A stretch of 64,000 nt of DNA from Corynebacterium terpenotabidum Y-11 (lineage in GTDB: Bacteria; Actinomycetota; Actinomycetes; Mycobacteriales; Mycobacteriaceae). Below the pieces are notes generated by a model. It was not told where the DNA came from and made no database searches. It saw only the letters and a list, made by a program, of their open reading frames with translations. This document shows positions 26,267 to 35,464 of this stretch, one piece after another. Position 1 is the first letter of the stretch. Every line of letters begins with the position of its first letter. Position numbers and translations under genes: made by a program. The stretch lies in assembly GCF_000418365.1 (NCBI RefSeq), contig NC_021663.1, positions 2,046,001 through 2,110,000 on the forward strand. Direction: 5' to 3'.

Positions 26267-27745
26267 TCAGCACACCGGAATGGTGACGATATCCGTCTCC
26301 GCCGTGGTCGAGGACAACAGCACGGAGTACCGGTCCTTGCCCTCGGCCTGCGGCAGGGCCACGTAGGCCACGCCGGAGGTGCCCTGGTTCACCCGACCGG
26401 TCCGGATCACACACTCGCCGGAGGCGTCCTGGAGTGTCTCCATCTCGGACGCCGCGCCCCGCAGGTCACGGGTCTCCGAGTCACCGAAATCTGCGACGAC
26501 CATGCTCGATCCGTCATTCCGGCAGACGATCCGGGCCTGTTCACCCTCCTGCGCCGTTGCCCCGGAACACGACATACCGAGCCATCCCTCGTCATTCTCC
26601 CGGGCCGGAAGGAGGTCGGGGAAAGCCTCCACCATTGCCGCCTGCGCCCCGGACCAGCTGGGATGCCGTGAGTTGTCGACCCACACGTATCCGCCGACGC
26701 CGAGCACCACCACCATGAGCAGGCTGAGCGTGGAGATGAGCCACTTCTTCACCGGGGACCCGGCGGTGCGGGATCCCCGGGATGACCGGGGAGGCTGTGT
26801 CACCGGTGTCGTCTGCGCCACCGACGGCTGGCGCATCGCTGTCTCCAGCGCGGTGAGGACCGCGGTCGCGGTCGGGTACCGGCGTCCCGGATCATCATCG
26901 AGTGCCCGGGCGAGCACCGCGGTGATCTGCTGGGTTGCCGGCCGGTCTACAGCGGCCAATGCCTGCGGCGGAAGTCCGGGGAACCGGCGGGCGAAACGCC
27001 ACGCTTCCTGGCTCATCATGTCGCGCATCGCACGCAGGGTGAGCATCTCGAAGATGATGAGGGCGAACGCGTAGCGGTCGATCGAGTCCCCCGGCGGCGG
27101 GCCGCCGTCGACGGCCGCCCGGAACTGTTCCGGGGCCATGTACCGGTCGGTACCGATGAGGAACCCGACCGAGGTCAAACGGGTCGTGTCCTGGGCGAGA
27201 CTGATGCCGAAATCCGTGAGGATCGAGGTGTTCCACGAACTCTGCTGGTCCGGGACGAGGATATTGGCCGGTTTCACGTCCCGGTGGATCACCTGGGGTC
27301 GCATCCGGTGGATCGTGTCGAGCGCGTCCGCCACCGGCCGGAGCTGGTGGATCACCTCCGCAACCGAGAAGGGTGACCCCGCCGCCCGGCGCTGCGCGAT
27401 CCGGGCACCCAGGTCACCACCGGCGACGAAGTCCATGATGAAGTAGGCCACCCCGTCCGGGGAGGTCTTCGCCGCATGCACCCCGACGATCGCCGGGTGC
27501 TTCAATGAGCCGAGGATCTGGCTCTCCTGTCGGAACCGGTGCAGGGACTCCGGCGTCGCCGCCGCGCTGTCGAGGACCTTCACCGCGACCCAGCGGTTGA
27601 GGTCCTCATCCCAGGCGCGGTACACCCGGCCCATCCCGCCCTTGCCGATCTCAGACAGCCGCACGAGACTGTGCCGCTGCTCCAGGTAGGCGAGGAAGCC
27701 GGCCCAACCGGCGTCCCCGGGCAGCGGTGCGCTGCTGGCGTTCAC
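26267..27745 (-). CDS. Membrane-anchored Ser/Thr protein kinase
   Basis: A 492-residue Hanks-type kinase. Catalytic features: GKGGMGRVYRAWD (Gly-rich loop, 34-46), Lys56 in VAVKVL, HRDVKPANIL (154-163), DFG (178-180) and GTDRYMAPEQ. A juxtamembrane Thr/Pro/Arg-rich stretch leads to one membrane helix (~335-356) and a ~135-residue extracytoplasmic domain with four Cys, probably disulfide-linked and acting as sensor. There are no PASTA repeats, so it is not PknB. GTG start behind GAGGGGAG. It is likely cotranscribed with the J-like gene downstream. Confidence 0.93.
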   Translation of the reverse strand: MNASSAPLPGDAGWAGFLAYLEQRHSLVRLSEIGKGGMGRVYRAWDEDLNRWVAVKVLDSAAATPESLHRFRQESQILGSLKHPAIVGVHAAKTSPDGVAYFIMDFVAGGDLGARIAQRRAAGSPFSVAEVIHQLRPVADALDTIHRMRPQVIHRDVKPANILVPDQQSSWNTSILTDFGISLAQDTTRLTSVGFLIGTDRYMAPEQFRAAVDGGPPPGDSIDRYAFALIIFEMLTLRAMRDMMSQEAWRFARRFPGLPPQALAAVDRPATQQITAVLARALDDDPGRRYPTATAVLTALETAMRQPSVAQTTPVTQPPRSSRGSRTAGSPVKKWLISTLSLLMVVVLGVGGYVWVDNSRHPSWSGAQAAMVEAFPDLLPARENDEGWLGMSCSGATAQEGEQARIVCRNDGSSMVVADFGDSETRDLRGAASEMETLQDASGECVIRTGRVNQGTSGVAYVALPQAEGKDRYSVLLSSTTAETDIVTIPVC

Positions 27746-27891
27746 CTAACTCCCCTCAGCAGGACCTGTGGGCGTAGCGGGCCGGGCCTGCCCCGGAGCC
27801 ACCCTCGGATCCCGTTGTGCATCGCTGAGCCTTCCTCACCATGACCTCACGTCAACCTCCCCATCCTAACCGACAGGGTGGCCTACGGACG

Positions 27892-27927
27892 GACAGGCAG
27901 GACAGGCAGGACAGGCAGGACAGGCCA
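27892..27927. repeat. Nine-base tandem repeat (four units)
   Basis: GACAGGCAG is repeated three times perfectly from 27892 to 27918, with a fourth unit GACAGGCCA to 27927. It lies in the 190-base gap between the kinase start and the stop of the upstream secreted-protein gene. Slippage could change copy number. Confidence 0.9.
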
Positions 27928-27935
27928 GAAAGACC

Positions 27936-28958
27936 TCAGTATTCTTCCCCGGCCTGTTCCAGTCGACGGGTCCGTGCATTGGTCAGGACGGTGAACAGGA
28001 CAGACGTCAGGACGATCCCCAGGGTGCCCCAGCCCACGGTGGCGCGGGAGATGTAGGAGCCCCCGCCATTCCCGTTCGCTGCGCCGGTCATCGACAGCAG
28101 CCGCAGCTGGTCCGCCAGGGCCTGGTCGGTCGCGGCCGTGTCCGCTGACGCGGAGGCGTCGCCGGGGACCGGGGATTCGGTCGATTCGGCATCCTGCGCT
28201 GCCTGGACACGGTTGGTACTGGTCGTGGTTCCGGTACCACCGGTGGTCGTCGCCGCGGTTCCCGCCGATCCTGCCCCACTACTGCCCGCAGCGCCGACGG
28301 CGACCGACCCGATGGGTGCGGACTCGCCCGAGGGGGAACTGCAGGAAATCCGGTCGGTGCCCTTGTCATAGCCGGGAACGACCCCGCCCTCGGCGACCAT
28401 GACCGCGGTGAAGGCGGACATGCCCTCTTCCGAAATCGCCGGGACACTGCCGTTGCGCGGCATGCTGAACGACACGTCGCCCGTGGCGTCTGCGGGTACG
28501 GAGACCGGATCGGTGGTGAAGGCACCGCTGAAGACCACCGGCTGGATCCTGGTGTCGACCCGGCCGGAGTCGATGCGGGAGGTGGCCAGCAGCTGATCCT
28601 GTCCCGCGACATTCACCGGGATTGTCAGGGTGTCGGTGGTGACCTGGGCGGACGGGAAGTAGGCGCCGAACAGCGACCCCAGCTCACTCGGCAACTGCAC
28701 GCTGAAACTCCCGTCGACGGAGAAGCTGTCCCCCGGGGAGACCTGGTCCGGGAGGTCCAGGTTGATGTTGATGGTGAGGTCCATGTAGCTGGGTTCCGAG
28801 GGATTCTCATCGACGGTGATCGCGCAGTTGTAGGTCTGCTGCGCGCTCACCGTAGCCGCCAGCGCCGGTGGCGCCGTGACGACCGGGAGCATGCCCAGCC
28901 CGAGGGCGGCGACGGCGCCGAGGACGGCGGGGCGGACAAACGTGGTGTTCTTCGACAT
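27936..28958 (-). CDS. Secreted, C-terminally anchored DUF6801-like protein
   Basis: A 340-residue protein with a signal peptide (basic start, hydrophobic ~12-27, Ala-x-Ala at ALAATVSAQ). A beta-rich domain with QQTYNCAITVDENP, DQVSPGDSFSVDGSFSVQLP and TGDVSFSMPRNG resembles actinobacterial DUF6801/dehydratase-like surface domains with two conserved Cys. Then comes a Ser/Gly/Ala/Thr-rich linker and a C-terminal membrane helix (~305-325) ending in NARTRRLEQAGEEY. Last gene of an ABC/FtsX operon, starting 3 bases after the small membrane protein stops. Probably presented at the surface; its partner or ligand is unknown. Confidence 0.75.
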   Translation of the reverse strand: MSKNTTFVRPAVLGAVAALGLGMLPVVTAPPALAATVSAQQTYNCAITVDENPSEPSYMDLTININLDLPDQVSPGDSFSVDGSFSVQLPSELGSLFGAYFPSAQVTTDTLTIPVNVAGQDQLLATSRIDSGRVDTRIQPVVFSGAFTTDPVSVPADATGDVSFSMPRNGSVPAISEEGMSAFTAVMVAEGGVVPGYDKGTDRISCSSPSGESAPIGSVAVGAAGSSGAGSAGTAATTTGGTGTTTSTNRVQAAQDAESTESPVPGDASASADTAATDQALADQLRLLSMTGAANGNGGGSYISRATVGWGTLGIVLTSVLFTVLTNARTRRLEQAGEEY

Positions 28959-28961
28959 GGG

Positions 28962-29279
28962 TTATCCCTCAAGCTCTCGGCGGGTCTGGGTGAAACGGAG
29001 GTAGGACTTCGTCGCCATCGAGACGGCGGCGACGATCAGGGCGACGGGGACCAGTAGCAGGACCCAGTCCGGGATCCAGAGGTCGTCCTCGTGCGGGTCG
29101 GTCTGCGGTTCAGCCGTCTCGGGCTCGGTCACGGGGGCGGCGGTCGCGGGGGCAGACGCCGTGGCCGACGCCGTTTCCTGTGCGACAGCTGCCCCGGTAC
29201 CGGTGGGCCCGGCAACGGCCAGCGCGAGGCCCACGGCGACGAGACCGCGCCGAACGCGCCCGATTCGTGTGGTTGTCAT
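28962..29279 (-). CDS. Small secreted/membrane protein in the FtsX-type ABC operon
   Basis: A 105-residue protein with an N-terminal signal-like segment (LVAVGLALAVAGPTGTGAAVA), a Thr/Ala/Pro/Glu-rich extracytoplasmic stretch and a C-terminal helix (DWVLLLVPVALIVAAVSMA) followed by a basic tail. The topology parallels the DUF6801-like protein encoded next. ATG overlaps the permease stop (ATGA), which shows tight coupling to the transporter. No family recognised. Confidence 0.7.
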   Translation of the reverse strand: MTTTRIGRVRRGLVAVGLALAVAGPTGTGAAVAQETASATASAPATAAPVTEPETAEPQTDPHEDDLWIPDWVLLLVPVALIVAAVSMATKSYLRFTQTRRELEG

Positions 29280-31864
29280 TGATTTCCTCCCAGGTTGGCG
29301 TCCCGCAGCGCATCGGCCGGGGCGACGAGTGAAATTCGGTCAACCGGTCCGGTGACCGCGGCGCGAAGACCTACGACGGTCACGACACCCATGATGAGCA
29401 GGGCGACTACCGGGACCGCGATCTGCGTCCCTACACCCAACGTCCCGGCGATGACGCTGGCGGCCACACCGCCCATCAGGACGCCCGCCGCCAGGCCGAC
29501 GAGCACACTGACCACGCCGACGGCGATGGTCTCGGCACCGACGAGATGACGCAGTTGGGCACCTTCCATCCCGAGCAGTCGCAGGACGGCGAACTCCCCC
29601 GCCCGGTCCCGCAGGCTGGCGGTCAAGGTCACCACGGCACCGATGACCGCGATGACCACGGCGACCACGAGCATCGCCGTGGCGATCAACCGGGCGGAGG
29701 TGACCATCGCATCGATCTTCGCGTCGGTGACGATCGTGCCGGTGACCGGTAGATCACCACCGATCGTGGCGACGGTCCGGACGGCATCGAGGACGTCACC
29801 CCGGTCGGCCTCACCATCGACCGCGACCCATACCGCCGGGGTGGTCGCGACGATGCCGACGTCTGCCGTCGCCGCCGGAGCGATGAGACCCGGGACCGGC
29901 AGGTCTGCAACATAACGGACGGTCACCGCCCGGTCGCCGGCCGGACCGGTGAGGGTGACCGTGGACCCGTCCCGGAACGGCGCCTGGTCCGTGGCCGGCA
30001 GGTACACGGTGTCCGGGTCCGAGGCGTCGAGGGGGAAGCGCCCGCCGGTGATCGCGGCGTAGTCCGCGGCGTCCCCGGCGACCATGTCGGCGATCATCCT
30101 GGTCTCGTTCTGGGAGGACGCTGCGGTGGACGCCGCACCCGCCGACGGTTCGCCGGTCAGCCGGACCTGTGCCATGTCGACGGGGACGGTGGCCGCCACC
30201 CCGTCGACCTGGGTCAGCGCCTCCAGGACGACCGGGTCGAGGGCCGCTCCTCCGGAGTATGCACCGACCATGATCCCGGGGCCGGGATCGTCGCTGGACC
30301 GGGCGTCCGCGATGGCCGACAGTGAGGAGAGACCGACCCAGCTCACCGCCATGACCAGGGATGCCACGACGACGGCCATCCCGGTCGCTGCGGTGCGTCC
30401 GGGGAAACTGCGGATCTCGGCGGCACCGATCTCCGCCAGGGGGTGTCGGTCGCCGGTGATCCGCGCCGCCAACCCCGCGCCAGCCCAGCAGAGTGCGGGG
30501 ACCGCGAGGACCAGGGCCAGGACGAACGCCAGGGCGACCACGGCAGTGGTCCCGGTCCCCGCGACCCGGGCCGCCACCGTGACCAGGACCGCGAGGACCG
30601 GGACCGCCACGAGACGGGCGGTGACAGCGCGCGGACGGGACCGGCCCGTACCCCCGGAACGTCGGACCGCGTCCGCCGGGGGAACACGACCGGCCGCGAA
30701 CGCCGGACCGGCGACGGCAAGCACCGCGCCGAGCACGGCGACGACCGGTACGCCGACCAGTGTCGCCACCGGGACGGTCAGGTCGGACCACGGGATGGCG
30801 GGAACGCCGGGAACAGTGCCGAGCAACGGCAGTGCCAGATACGATGCCCCGATGCCCAGCGGGATGGCGAGCAGACCGGCCGCCAGGGCGATCACTGCGA
30901 CCTCCAGGACGAGCACGGCCATGACCTGGCCGCGGGAGGCACCGATGAGCCGCATCAGGGCGAGCTGGCGTCGGCGACCGGGCAAGGACGCCCAGGTCAC
31001 GGTCCCGACAACCGTCAATGCGACGACAGCGGTGATCAGCGCGAAGCCGTTGACGGTGAACGAGAGGATGGACAGGCCGGTGTCGTAGAGGGTCCGCGTG
31101 GACTTCTCCAGCGAGGCGGTGGATTCCGGCCAGTTCCCCGGGACCGCGGCGTTGATCCCGTCGGTGACGGCACGGAGGTCCGCTCCCGGGGCCAGGGCGA
31201 CTCGCACCTCGTTGACACCGTCGGTCCCGGCGAAGGCCTGCGCCAGCTCCGGGGTGACGACCGCATAGTCGGTGTCCGTGTAGTCGAGGGCACCACGGGT
31301 ATCGATGACGCCGACGACGGTGAACTGCCCGGTCCCGGACTCGTCGGTCCCCATGGTGACCTCGTCTCCGAGACTGAGGTCGGCGCCCGCCATGGTCTCC
31401 GTACTCAGCGCAACCTCGGTGCCGGTCTGCGGGTAATGCCCGTCGGTGAGGCGCTGCCAGCGGAAGTTGTCGGCCGGCAGGGATTCGATGACGGTCGGCG
31501 TGACGTCTCCCCCGGCCCACAGGGCGGCGCGGGCGCGGGTGAGACCGTCGGCGGACGCCACGCCGTCGAGTGCGGCGATGCTCCGGACGTCCTCCGGAGA
31601 CATCCCCGTCCCGCCTCCGGCCGCGGTCGGATCGGCGTCGCTTCCTCCGATGCCGGCCCCTGCGCCGGTAGAGCTGCGGACCACGAGGTCAGCACCCTCG
31701 TAGTTAACGCCGGCGCCCGCGTCGACCCGCGTGTTGAGCGAAGCCCCGAGGACAGCACCGACGACGACGAGAATGCCGCCGAACAGGACAGCGACGAACA
31801 GTGCGCCGGAGCGCCGGAACGCCGAGAGTTCATGGCCGACGAGGCTGAGGGTGGTGGATCGCAT
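29276..31864 (-). CDS. FtsX/MacB-type ABC transporter permease
   Basis: An 862-residue permease with two FtsX-like units. The first is an N-terminal helix, a ~220-residue extracytoplasmic domain and three helices around 265-390. The second, in the C-terminal half, ends with helices around 735-850. The motif RQLALMRLIGASRGQVMAVL and its counterpart GEFAVLRLLGMEGAQLRHLVG are the characteristic cytoplasmic segments before FtsX helices. Such systems (MacB, LolCDE, HrtB, BceB types) act as mechanotransmitters or move lipids, peptides or heme rather than small sugars. ATPase encoded immediately upstream. Confidence 0.88.
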   Translation of the reverse strand: MRSTTLSLVGHELSAFRRSGALFVAVLFGGILVVVGAVLGASLNTRVDAGAGVNYEGADLVVRSSTGAGAGIGGSDADPTAAGGGTGMSPEDVRSIAALDGVASADGLTRARAALWAGGDVTPTVIESLPADNFRWQRLTDGHYPQTGTEVALSTETMAGADLSLGDEVTMGTDESGTGQFTVVGVIDTRGALDYTDTDYAVVTPELAQAFAGTDGVNEVRVALAPGADLRAVTDGINAAVPGNWPESTASLEKSTRTLYDTGLSILSFTVNGFALITAVVALTVVGTVTWASLPGRRRQLALMRLIGASRGQVMAVLVLEVAVIALAAGLLAIPLGIGASYLALPLLGTVPGVPAIPWSDLTVPVATLVGVPVVAVLGAVLAVAGPAFAAGRVPPADAVRRSGGTGRSRPRAVTARLVAVPVLAVLVTVAARVAGTGTTAVVALAFVLALVLAVPALCWAGAGLAARITGDRHPLAEIGAAEIRSFPGRTAATGMAVVVASLVMAVSWVGLSSLSAIADARSSDDPGPGIMVGAYSGGAALDPVVLEALTQVDGVAATVPVDMAQVRLTGEPSAGAASTAASSQNETRMIADMVAGDAADYAAITGGRFPLDASDPDTVYLPATDQAPFRDGSTVTLTGPAGDRAVTVRYVADLPVPGLIAPAATADVGIVATTPAVWVAVDGEADRGDVLDAVRTVATIGGDLPVTGTIVTDAKIDAMVTSARLIATAMLVVAVVIAVIGAVVTLTASLRDRAGEFAVLRLLGMEGAQLRHLVGAETIAVGVVSVLVGLAAGVLMGGVAASVIAGTLGVGTQIAVPVVALLIMGVVTVVGLRAAVTGPVDRISLVAPADALRDANLGGNQ

Positions 31865-32559
31865 CAGTCGGCGCTCGACGGGTCGGTGGTGAGGCGGCCG
31901 TCGGACATGCGGTGGACCGAGTCCGCGCGGTCCGAGAGCCGTTCATCGTGGGTGACGATGACGAAGCTCTGTCCCCTGGTCCGCGCTGCCCAGACGAACA
32001 GGTCCGTGAGGTCACCGGCGGTGGCTGTGTCCAGGGCACCGGTCGGTTCGTCCGCGAAGACGATGTCCGGCTGGGCGAGCAGGGCCCGGGCGACGGCGAT
32101 GCGCTGCTGCTGACCACCCGAGAGTTCTCCGGGCCGGTGGTCGAGCCGGTCGGCCATGCCGAGCGCTTCAGCGAGTTCCTCGACCTCGGCATCCTGGACG
32201 GTGCCGCCGGCCAGCCGGGTCGGCAGGGTGATGTTCTGGCGGGCGGTCATCCGGGGCAGCAGCTGGAAGTCCTGGAAGATGAACCCCACCCGTTCGCGTC
32301 GCAGCCGCGTCAGTGCCCGGTCGCGGAGCCCGCCCAGATCGACGCCACCGATGGTGACGGTGCCGGCGTCCGGCCGGTCCAGCCCGGCGAGCAACTGGAG
32401 GAGAGTGGACTTCCCTGAGCCGGAGGGGCCGAGGATGACCGCGATCTCGCCGCGTCCGACAGTCAGGGAGACATCGTCGACAGCGGTGATACTTTCATCG
32501 CCGGAGGTAAAATACCTGGTGAGGCCCGTCGCACGGACCGATGGAGAGTGAGGTTGCAC
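31864..32559 (-). CDS. ABC transporter ATP-binding protein (LolD/MacB type)
   Basis: A 231-residue ATPase that powers the FtsX-like permease downstream. It has the Walker A loop GPSGSGKST, the Q-loop FQDFQLLPRMTARQN, the signature LSGGQQQRIAVARALL, Walker B IVFADEPTG and the switch His in VIVTHDERL. The Q-loop spacing and ADEPTGALD are typical of the LolD/MacB/HrtA group. GTG start at 32559; the end overlaps the next start by one base. First gene of a four-gene minus-strand operon. Confidence 0.92.
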   Translation of the reverse strand: MQPHSPSVRATGLTRYFTSGDESITAVDDVSLTVGRGEIAVILGPSGSGKSTLLQLLAGLDRPDAGTVTIGGVDLGGLRDRALTRLRRERVGFIFQDFQLLPRMTARQNITLPTRLAGGTVQDAEVEELAEALGMADRLDHRPGELSGGQQQRIAVARALLAQPDIVFADEPTGALDTATAGDLTDLFVWAARTRGQSFVIVTHDERLSDRADSVHRMSDGRLTTDPSSAD

Positions 32560-32561
32560 GC

Positions 32562-32580
32562 AGATGAATGTAGCCTACCT
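32562..32580. promoter_or_regulatory. DtxR-like palindrome upstream of the FtsX-type ABC operon
   Basis: The palindrome GTAGCCTAC (32570-32578) sits in a stretch that agrees with about 12 of 19 positions of the DtxR consensus TTAGGTTAGCCTAACCTAA, including core TAGCCTA. On the minus strand TAGGCT within it could also be the -10 element, 12 nt before GTG. Binding by DtxR is a hypothesis. Confidence 0.35.
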
Positions 32581-32644
32581 TTAGCGGCCTTGTCCCATTC
32601 TTCACGATTATCCTGACCCGGCCCCTGCGCCACCCGTCGTGGAT

Positions 32645-33409
32645 CTACCGGTCCAACTCGTGAGCCAGCGAGGACAGCTCCCCGCCACCGGCCATCTCCA
32701 GGGTCAGCTCATCAAGGGTAACCTCGTCGCGGGTGGCGTCCATCTTCTGCCGCCCCAGGTTCAGCAGGACGAACCGGTCCCCCACCAGATACGCATGGTG
32801 CGGATTGTGGGTGATGAAGATCACACCGATGCCCTCGTCGCGCGCGGCGGAGATGAACTTCAGCACCATGCCGGACTGCTTCACCCCCAGCGCGGCGGTC
32901 GGCTCATCGAGGATGAGCACGCGCGCCCCGAAGTACATCGCACGCGCGATGGAGACGACCTGACGCTGCCCACCGGACAGTGACGCGATCGGCACACCCA
33001 CGTCCGGCAGATCCACCCCCATGCGGTGCAGCCGCTCCACGGTGATCTCCCGCATCTCCGTCTCCCGCATGAGGCCGAAGCGGCCCGTCAGCTCCTGACC
33101 GAGGAAGAAGTTGCGCCACACCGGCATGTCCCCGACGACGGCGAGATCCTGGTACACCGTCGCAATGCCGTGGTCGAGGGCGTCCCGCGGGGATCCGAAG
33201 GTCACCGTCTCACCGTCGACGAGAACCTCCCCCTCGGTCGGCGGGTGCAGGCCGGCGAGAATCTTGATCAGCGTGGACTTGCCGGCACCGTTGTCGCCGA
33301 GGACGCAGGTGACCGCCCCGGCGTCCACCGCGAGGTCGATGTCGGTCAGCGCACGGAAAGCGCCGTAGGCCTTGCCGACGCCACGCAGTTCAATGATCGG
33401 TGCGCTCAT
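32645..33409 (-). CDS. Simple-sugar ABC transporter ATP-binding protein
   Basis: A 254-residue single-domain ATPase of the ribose/xylose-type (CUT2) family. It has GDNGAGKSTLIKILAG (Walker A), VYQDLAVVGDMPVWRNFFLG, the signature LSGGQRQVVSIARAM, Walker B VLILDEPTAALGVKQ and FITHNPHHAYLVGDR. The DNGAGKST and DEPTAALG forms are typical of CUT2 proteins; RbsA has two such domains, this has one, like FrcA. ATG overlaps the permease stop (ATGA). Confidence 0.92.
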   Translation of the reverse strand: MSAPIIELRGVGKAYGAFRALTDIDLAVDAGAVTCVLGDNGAGKSTLIKILAGLHPPTEGEVLVDGETVTFGSPRDALDHGIATVYQDLAVVGDMPVWRNFFLGQELTGRFGLMRETEMREITVERLHRMGVDLPDVGVPIASLSGGQRQVVSIARAMYFGARVLILDEPTAALGVKQSGMVLKFISAARDEGIGVIFITHNPHHAYLVGDRFVLLNLGRQKMDATRDEVTLDELTLEMAGGGELSSLAHELDR

Positions 33410-34464
33410 TTGCGGGCCTCCGTGAACTTCGAGAAGGAATTGTTCGACAGCACCGCGAGCAGCAGCACACCGCCGAGGAAGAACTTCAGCCAGTCCGGGT
33501 TCCACCCGGCGTAGACGATGCCCTGGTTGGTCATCCCGTAGATGACCGCACCGATCGCGGTCCCGATCGCCGTGCCCTTGCCGCCGGTCATCGCACACCC
33601 GCCGACGACGGCGCAGATGATGTAGAGGAACTCGTTGCCCACACCCTGGCCGGCCTGGATCGAGTCGAACTCGAACAGGTTGTGCTGGCCGACGAACCAG
33701 CAGGACGCCGCCACGATCATGAACAGGATGATCTTCACCCGCGCGACAGGTACACCGACTGCACGGGAGGCCTCCGGACTGCCGCCGACCGCGAAGATCC
33801 AGTTGCCGAATTTCGTCTTGAACAGCACGACGTGGCCGATCACGACGAACAGGATCCACCACAGGACCGTCACCTTGAGGTCGACACCGAAGATCTCCAG
33901 GTGTCCGGCGAAGATCTTCCGGCAGACCTCGTAGCCCTGCATGTCGGCGATGGACGGGGTGGCGACCTCGTTGACGATCCGCTTCGTCAGCGCCAGGTTC
34001 AGCCCCTGCAGCATGAGGAACGTCGCCAGGGTGATGAGGAAGCTGGGGACGCCGGTCCTGGTGACCATCCACCCGTTGAAGAAGCCGATCGCCAGGGCGA
34101 CGAGCAGGGACAGCAGTGAACCGACCCAGGACTGCAGGTGCCACTGGTAGTTCATGATGGACGCCGCGAGCGCCGTCGACGTCACCGCGACACCGGTCGA
34201 CAGGTCGAACTCGTCGGCGATCATCAGCAGACCGACGGCCAGGGCGACAATGCCGAGGGTGGACGCGGTGTAGAGGACCGTGGCGAAGGAGTCGAAGCTC
34301 CGGAAGCTCGGGGCCACGACCATGAACAGGACGAACACGCCGACGGCGCCGATGACGCTGGCGAGCTCCGGGCGGTGCAGCAGCTTGTCAAGACCCTGGC
34401 GGGTGCGCGGGGTGACGGTGTCCGTGGCAGACCCGGTGGTCACCTCGGTGGCGGGGATACTCAT
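33406..34464 (-). CDS. Simple-sugar ABC transporter permease
   Basis: A 352-residue permease of the RbsC/FrcC family with about eight to ten helices. Diagnostic segments are LLMIADEFDLSTG (usual form GGIDLS), FFNGWMVTRTGVPSFLITLATFLMLQGL, and AVGGSPEASRAVGVPVARVKI near the ATPase-coupling loop. There is a periplasmic insert (ADMQGYEVCRKIFAGHLEIFGVD). ATG 34464 overlaps the stop of the binding-protein gene. Specific sugar not deducible; ribose, fructose, inositol and others use this class. Confidence 0.9.
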   Translation of the reverse strand: MSIPATEVTTGSATDTVTPRTRQGLDKLLHRPELASVIGAVGVFVLFMVVAPSFRSFDSFATVLYTASTLGIVALAVGLLMIADEFDLSTGVAVTSTALAASIMNYQWHLQSWVGSLLSLLVALAIGFFNGWMVTRTGVPSFLITLATFLMLQGLNLALTKRIVNEVATPSIADMQGYEVCRKIFAGHLEIFGVDLKVTVLWWILFVVIGHVVLFKTKFGNWIFAVGGSPEASRAVGVPVARVKIILFMIVAASCWFVGQHNLFEFDSIQAGQGVGNEFLYIICAVVGGCAMTGGKGTAIGTAIGAVIYGMTNQGIVYAGWNPDWLKFFLGGVLLLAVLSNNSFSKFTEARK

Positions 34465-35453
34465 CGCAGACCGGCCTCCGCGGCCTCGGCGATGGTGTCG
34501 ATGTTGTCGGCGTCGACAAAGCTCGGGCCGGTGTAGACCGGGCGTCCACCGCCGACCGTGGAGCCGTTGCGCTTGGCGAGCCACAGCGCGTCGACGGCGA
34601 GGTAGCCCTGCAGGTAGGGCTGCTGATCAACGGCGAATTCGATGTCACCGTTGCGGATCGCGGGGACCAGCTGGGCGTTGGTGTCGAAGGTGGCGATCTT
34701 CAGGTTGTCGCCGAGGCTCCGACCGGCCTCGTCCGCGGCGGTCGCGGCAACGAGACCGACTGGGGTGACCAGCGACATGATCCAGTCGATGGAGGAATCC
34801 TGGGCGAGTTTCGCCTTGATGGTGGACTGCACGGAGGTGAGGTCCTGGCCGTTGACGTAGAGAGTCTCGACGGTGCCGCTGCCCCCAAGGCCCTCCTTCA
34901 CCCCGGCACAGCGGTCCTCCTGTGACTGGTTGCCCTGCTCGTGGATGACGCAGAGGACCTTCTCCGCACCCTCGTCCTTGAGCCGCTCACCGGCCTGCTG
35001 CCCGGCGACACTTTCATCCTGGCCGAAGAAGCCGGTGAGCCCGAACTGCTCGTACTGTTCCATGCCGGCGTTGAGGCCGACGACCGGAATACCGGCGTTG
35101 ACGGCCTTCTGCGCGACCGGACCGATAGCGTCCGCGTTGGGCATGGTCACGGCGATGCCGTCGACGTCGGAGTCGATGGCGTTCTGTACGAGACTGGCCT
35201 GGTTGGGTGCCTGCGGGTCCGAGCTGTAGCGCAGCTCGATGTTGTTCTTCTGGGCTGCGTCCTCCGCACCCTGCCGGACGAGGTCCCAGAAGGTGTCGCC
35301 CGGCGCCCCGTGGCTGACCATGCTGACGACGTAGCGCGGGGTGTCGACGGTGCCGCCGCCGCCGCTGTCACTGCTGCGAGGGGCACCCCCGGTGGACGAG
35401 CAGGCGGTGAGGGTTGCGAGCACGGTGGCCAGCACGAGGGTCTTCTTGAACAT
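34461..35453 (-). CDS. Sugar-binding lipoprotein of the simple-sugar ABC importer
   Basis: A 330-residue lipoprotein with an N-terminal signal and lipobox LTAC (Cys ~18). The periplasmic-binding fold of the ribose-binding/LacI class follows: YVVSMVSHGAPGDTFWDLVRQG, DGIAVTMPNADAIGP, GIPVVGLNAG and a late AVDQQPYLQGYLAVDAL hinge/ligand segment. It captures sugar and docks to the permease. ATG 35453 and GTG 35456 are both possible. Direct repeats AGTCAAG sit in the upstream region. Confidence 0.9.
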   Translation of the reverse strand: MFKKTLVLATVLATLTACSSTGGAPRSSDSGGGGTVDTPRYVVSMVSHGAPGDTFWDLVRQGAEDAAQKNNIELRYSSDPQAPNQASLVQNAIDSDVDGIAVTMPNADAIGPVAQKAVNAGIPVVGLNAGMEQYEQFGLTGFFGQDESVAGQQAGERLKDEGAEKVLCVIHEQGNQSQEDRCAGVKEGLGGSGTVETLYVNGQDLTSVQSTIKAKLAQDSSIDWIMSLVTPVGLVAATAADEAGRSLGDNLKIATFDTNAQLVPAIRNGDIEFAVDQQPYLQGYLAVDALWLAKRNGSTVGGGRPVYTGPSFVDADNIDTIAEAAEAGLR

Positions 35454-35464
35454 CACAACGGCCC

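Noticed and set aside
27892..27927. CRISPR or operator array
   Set aside because: Nine-base units without spacers; a simple tandem repeat.
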